Positions 6,835 to 8,967 of a stretch of DNA of 8,967 nt are shown here, in pieces (positions within the stretch are counted from its first letter, which is position 1; every line of letters begins with the position of its first letter). Source of the stretch: Methanobacteriota archaeon (GTDB taxonomy: Archaea; Thermoplasmatota; Thermoplasmata; RBG-16-68-12); the NCBI GenBank assembly GCA_005878325.1, contig VBMR01000164.1, positions 1 through 8,967 of the forward strand, written 5' to 3'. The position numbers were made by a program, and so were the translations under genes. The notes beneath the pieces are model-generated. The model was given only the letters and a program-made list of their open reading frames with translations. It ran no database searches and had not been told where the DNA came from.

Positions 6835-7602
6835 ATGGCCGCGAAGGAGCGCAGCGACGATGAGCGCGAGCGATGCCTCACCGGCATCGACGCGATCGAT
6901 CACATCCTGAACGGTGGCATCCCGCGCGGGAATACGGTCCTCATCTCGGGGTCCGTCGGGACCGGGAAGACATCGATCTGCATCGAATTCCTCATCCGCG
7001 GAGCGCTGAACGGCGAGAACAGCTTGTACCTCAGTGTCACCGAGCCGACGGACAAGCTGCTGGTGAATGTGATCCCGTTCGACTTCTTCGAGGATCGGCT
7101 CATGAAGCAGGGGAAGTTGCAGTTCATCGACCTCCCCAAGATGTACGAAAAACTCGGGATCGACAAGGAAGACCTGGACTTCGACCAGACGAGACTTCTG
7201 GCGGACACGATCGTGCAGACGGTCGAAGACCAGAAGATCCGCCGGCTGGTGCTCGACTCTGTGACCTCCGTGTGCTACCGAATCAAAGACCAAGAACGGA
7301 TCCGCGACTTCTTGCTGCGCCTGGGAACCGAGCTGAGTTCGAAGGACTGCACCACCCTCCTCGTATCCGAGATCATGTCCTCCGAGGAAGGCTACTCCCG
7401 ATGGGGCGTCGAAGAGGCGATCGCGGACGGTGTCATTGTCACGGGCAACCTGGAACGCCGCGGCGATCTCCTCCGGACGCTCCAGATCGTGAAGATGCGA
7501 GGCACCACCCACAGCCGCGCGAAGTATGTCCTCGACCTCACCACGTCCGGCGTACTCCTGGTGCCGTTGCTGAAAGGCGGGAGCGTGACCGGCGGTGGGT
7601 GA
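6835..7602 (+). CDS. KaiC-like/RAD55-type RecA-superfamily ATPase
   Basis: Single-domain RecA-fold ATPase of the archaeal KaiC-like group; related proteins act in signalling, archaellum assembly (ArlH) or repair. 255 residues. The N-terminal CLTGIDAIDHILNGGIPRGN is the usual KaiC opening, Walker A is GSVGTGKTS (39-47) and Walker B is RRLVLDSVTSV with D141. Where KaiC has its paired catalytic glutamates, this protein reads SVTEPTDKL, keeping one Glu (E70) followed by Pro. The region RLGTELSSKDCTTLLVSEI and the C-terminal strands DGVIVTGNLERRGDLLR and RTLQIVKMRGTTHS match the family. There is no second KaiC domain and no fused sensor domain. ATG 6835 follows a TATA-like box. Its stop overlaps the next gene by 8 nt, so the two are made together. 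The specific role is unknown. Confidence 0.9.
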   Translation: MAAKERSDDERERCLTGIDAIDHILNGGIPRGNTVLISGSVGTGKTSICIEFLIRGALNGENSLYLSVTEPTDKLLVNVIPFDFFEDRLMKQGKLQFIDLPKMYEKLGIDKEDLDFDQTRLLADTIVQTVEDQKIRRLVLDSVTSVCYRIKDQERIRDFLLRLGTELSSKDCTTLLVSEIMSSEEGYSRWGVEEAIADGVIVTGNLERRGDLLRTLQIVKMRGTTHSRAKYVLDLTTSGVLLVPLLKGGSVTGGG

Positions 7603-8173
7603 GGTGACCGTCGCCGCGGAGGTCGCGGACAAGCTCGGCTCCTTGGGAGAATCCTCGGCAATCGCGATGCGCCTCCGGACGGATCAGTACTTCGACGCAA
7701 TCCAAGGAATGTTGGACCGTTTCGCGACGAAGAAGGATCTCGACGTCGTCTACGTCACCTCGACGATCCCGAGCCAGAGCATCATCAATGCGTTGGAGGC
7801 CCTCGAGATATCGATCGACCACATTTGGTTCGTCGACTGCATCAGTCAGATCATGATGTCCAAGGAAAAACGCCATGCCCACACGATCATCGTCGAAAGC
7901 CCGACGATGCTCGAGAACATCATGCTTAAGGTCGAGTTCCTGCTCCGGAAGCACTCGGACCGCAAAGCGCTCATCGTGCTCGATTCGATCAACAGCCTGG
8001 CAATCCACAACAACACGAAGATCCTCAGCGAGTTCCTCCACATCCTGGTGAACAACCTGCGATCCCGAGGGGCGTACACCGTGATCTTCTCGATGCATGA
8101 GTACGAGACGGAGGAGATTCGGAACATGCTCGTCCTCGTATCGGATGAGACGGTCGAACTCGGAACCTCTTGA
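7595..8173 (+). CDS. RecA-fold-like partner lacking Walker A (putative pseudo-ATPase)
   Basis: A 192-residue protein of unknown function translationally coupled to the KaiC-like ATPase: GTG 7595 lies inside the last codons of that gene, and another in-frame GTG is at 7604. The pattern of alternating strands and helices (DVVYVTSTIPSQSIINALEAL, IDHIWFVDCISQ, KALIVLDSINSLAIHNN, AYTVIFSMHEYETEEIRNML; pieces of one domain) resembles a KaiC/RecA core. The segment around D130 imitates Walker B (LIVLDSINSL), but there is no GxxxxGK[TS] anywhere, so ATP hydrolysis by this protein alone is unlikely. No membrane segment or zinc motif is seen. It may be a regulatory or structural subunit of the ATPase, as degenerate RecA-like partners often are; this is inference. 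About 160 nt downstream the pilin tandem begins. Confidence 0.8.
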   Translation: MGEVTVAAEVADKLGSLGESSAIAMRLRTDQYFDAIQGMLDRFATKKDLDVVYVTSTIPSQSIINALEALEISIDHIWFVDCISQIMMSKEKRHAHTIIVESPTMLENIMLKVEFLLRKHSDRKALIVLDSINSLAIHNNTKILSEFLHILVNNLRSRGAYTVIFSMHEYETEEIRNMLVLVSDETVELGTS

Positions 8174-8335
8174 TTTCATGTTGAAAGAACCACGAGGTGA
8201 CCGATAATTCCGGGCAACTTTCCAATGATAAACGCCACCGCTCGTTCTCAGATTCGGATACTAACGACGACGCATTTATGAGCGTCAGGCACCCCGTTCA
8301 GAATTGCGGCGTACGGCCGCAGGAGGACAAAACCA
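8174..8335 (+). promoter_or_regulatory. Intergenic promoter and leader region of the first pilin gene
   Basis: No gene is seen here. The first part (8174-8244) is unusually AT-rich for this window and shows no stem-loop terminator. A TATA-like CATTTATG lies at 8273-8280, placing the transcript start near 8302. A perfect 5-bp hairpin (GCGGC/GCCGC, loop GTACG, 8306-8320) stands directly before the Shine-Dalgarno AGGAGGA (8321-8327), with an 8-nt spacer to ATG 8336. Unlike most other genes here, the pilin therefore has a leader and a strong ribosome-binding site. Confidence 0.6.
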
Positions 8336-8485
8336 ATGAGACACATCATCCGAGAGGATGACGACGCCGTGTCCCCCGTGATTGCGACCATCCTGATGGT
8401 TGCGATTACCGTGGTGCTCGCGGCCGTCCTCTACGTGATGGTATCCGGCCTCATCACCGGACCCGGCAGCACGCCCCAATCGATG
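8245..8485 (+). repeat. Pilin promoter/5' coding repeat, copy 1
   Basis: This 241-nt stretch recurs 482 nt downstream. It differs from copy 2 at seven sites in the first 36 nt (upstream of and into the TATA region) and at two sites in the leader (8296 and 8301). From 8302 to 8485 the two copies are identical for 184 nt, covering the leader hairpin, the ribosome-binding site and 50 codons. Identity continues to the window edge, so the true 3' end of the repeat is unknown. Confidence 0.95.
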
Positions 8486-8654
8486 GGTGTGAGTGTTTCG
8501 GACCGATGGTTGCACCTTGTCGAAGGTGTCCTCGACCGCGACCACGGTCCAGGTCGGCGACCGGATTCTGTGCAGGACGAGCTGGTACTTGAACGGTTCG
8601 ACCTACCAGATATCGGACACCAACACGATTCTGGCCACCGGAAAGTTCCAGTAG
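8336..8654 (+). pseudogene. Archaeal type IV pilin, frameshifted and shortened
   Basis: Major-pilin-like secreted protein. The N-terminus MRHIIREDDDAVSPVIATIL is the archaeal pilin signature: a short charged leader, the DDAVSPVIATILMV motif at which PibD/EppA-type peptidase cleaves (probably before V12), then one hydrophobic helix to about residue 40. It is followed by GPGSTPQSMGVSVSD. After about 8500 the first frame degenerates (it runs to a stop at 8746 with unrelated residues), while the next frame shows a typical pilin C-terminus: STATTVQVGDRILCRTS, then WYLNGSTYQISDTNTILATG, then KFQ and TAG at 8652-8654. The two parts add up to only about 105 codons; relatives are usually longer. So both a frame change and loss of a middle segment are likely at about 8495-8515. 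Preceded by a strong Shine-Dalgarno site. Could be a real pseudogene, a chimera between pilin copies, or an assembly error. Confidence 0.78.
8631..8651 (+). repeat. 21-nt pilin C-terminal repeat, copy 1
   Basis: CTGGCCACCGGAAAGTTCCAG encodes the end of the first pilin (LATGKFQ) just before its stop. It recurs 72 nt downstream at 8703-8723 with one change (T to C). Confidence 0.85.
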
Positions 8655-8663
8655 GCCAGACGA

Positions 8664-8702
8664 ACCCTTTTCCCTTTCCTCTCTTTCGTTTCCTTCCTCG
8701 TC
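8664..8702 (+). terminator. Pyrimidine-rich (T-rich) transcription terminator after the first pilin
   Basis: Starting 9 nt after the pilin stop, almost 40 bases are nearly all C and T, with T runs of three or four (CCCTTTTCCCTTTCC, then more). Archaeal RNA polymerase terminates at U-rich tracts without needing a hairpin, and none is visible. The tract stands out from its surroundings. Confidence 0.5.
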
Positions 8703-8723
8703 CTGGCCACCGGAAAGCTCCAG
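8703..8723 (+). repeat. 21-nt pilin C-terminal repeat, copy 2 (remnant of another pilin 3' end)
   Basis: CTGGCCACCGGAAAGCTCCAG is a near-copy of the end of the first pilin coding region, but here it stands in the intergenic gap without a stop directly after it and without an upstream pilin body. It continues into the 5' repeat copy 2. It looks like a leftover end of another pilin gene. Confidence 0.8.
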
Positions 8724-8726
8724 CAG

Positions 8727-8967
8727 TTCTCAAATTCGAATATTAGCCACGACACCTTTATGAGCGTCAGGCACCCCCTTCACAATTGCGGCGTACGGCC
8801 GCAGGAGGACAAAACCAATGAGACACATCATCCGAGAGGATGACGACGCCGTGTCCCCCGTGATTGCGACCATCCTGATGGTTGCGATTACCGTGGTGCT
8901 CGCGGCCGTCCTCTACGTGATGGTATCCGGCCTCATCACCGGACCCGGCAGCACGCCCCAATCGATG
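8727..8967 (+). repeat. Pilin promoter/5' coding repeat, copy 2
   Basis: Second copy of the 241-nt unit described at 8245, offset by exactly 482 nt, identical to copy 1 from 8784 to the right edge. It carries its own TATA-like TTTATG (8757-8762), leader hairpin (8788-8802), AGGAGGA (8803-8809) and ATG (8818). Confidence 0.95.
8818..8967 (+). CDS. Archaeal type IV pilin, second copy (C-terminus beyond window)
   Basis: Partial gene; 50 codons are visible and identical at nucleotide level to the first pilin copy: MRHIIREDDDAVSPVIATIL, then the rest of the hydrophobic helix (to about residue 40) and GPGSTPQSM. It has the class III signal peptide and N-terminal assembly helix of archaeal pilins, made as a membrane prepilin and polymerised on the cell surface after leader cleavage. 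Start ATG 8818 follows AGGAGGA with an 8-nt spacer. The variable C-terminal domain lies outside the window, so it cannot be said whether this copy is intact. Its own TATA-like box suggests independent transcription from copy 1. Confidence 0.88.
   Translation, partial: MRHIIREDDDAVSPVIATILMVAITVVLAAVLYVMVSGLITGPGSTPQSM

Noticed and set aside
5998..7632. A 544-codon open frame on the minus strand antisense to the F420-reductase-like and KaiC-like genes
   Set aside because: Low-complexity charged composition and full overlap with two well-supported genes; a GC-bias shadow.
8285..8545. Minus-strand frame antisense to the pilin (repeated at 8767-8961)
   Set aside because: Its duplication simply follows the nucleotide repeat of the pilin; it has no family resemblance.
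8510..8746. C-terminal 80 or so residues of the first pilin in its starting frame
   Set aside because: They lack any pilin features, whereas the neighbouring frame has a typical pilin end with a stop at 8654; a frameshift explains this better.
8245..8967. Insertion sequence or CRISPR array as the cause of the repeats
   Set aside because: No transposase, no terminal inverted repeats and no short regularly spaced repeats; the repeat coincides with pilin promoter and 5' coding sequence.
1..8967. tRNA, rRNA or other structured RNA genes
   Set aside because: I saw no tRNA arms, rRNA-like stretches or recognisable riboswitch cores in the intergenic spaces by eye; a covariance search could still find a small one.

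Overview
This is a GC-rich archaeal window, most likely from a mesophilic or uncultured Thermoplasmatota-type euryarchaeote; the lineage is inferred from gene content. Archaeal hallmarks are a Bud32-type KEOPS kinase, an XPD-like Fe-S helicase, a 3-hexulose-6-phosphate synthase (HPS) + RraA-like pair that is normally one fused protein, an F420-dependent NADP reductase homologue, KaiC-like ATPases, archaeal type IV pilins, and short TATA-like boxes 25-31 nt upstream of start codons (leaderless transcription).

Layout. (1) 1-2481, minus strand: XPD/Rad3-like helicase followed by bud32, which is cut by the left edge. (2) 2482-4071, plus strand: a four-zinc-ribbon protein with a central helical (possible HhH) segment, then a damaged M50/site-2 protease-like gene. 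(3) 4074-5963, minus strand: a broken HPS/RraA-like fusion gene followed by larB (nickel-pincer cofactor synthesis), with larB translationally coupled. (4) 6061-6717, plus strand: F420-dependent NADP reductase-like protein, divergent from the HPS gene. (5) 6835-8173, plus strand: a KaiC-like ATPase overlapping by 8 nt a RecA-fold-like partner that has no Walker A motif. (6) 8245-8967, plus strand: a tandem pair of archaeal pilin genes. The first is frameshifted and short; the second runs off the right edge. The two share a perfectly identical 184-nt block covering the leader and the first 50 codons.

The most striking pattern is that three unrelated genes (M50 protease, HPS-RraA, first pilin) show the same type of lesion: recognisable N- and C-terminal parts in different frames, with an internal piece that I estimate at roughly 40-50 codons missing at the join. 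In the protease the gap removes the first half of the HExxH zinc motif; in HPS it removes the C-terminal phosphate-binding part of the barrel. Either this genome region is decaying or, quite likely, the assembly has small collapsed deletions. The right end of the window lies inside a perfect repeat, which also fits assembly limits.

The best candidate for a less-described system is the translationally coupled KaiC-like ATPase plus pseudo-ATPase partner directly upstream of the pilin tandem. A role in controlling or powering surface filaments is conceivable but rests only on proximity.
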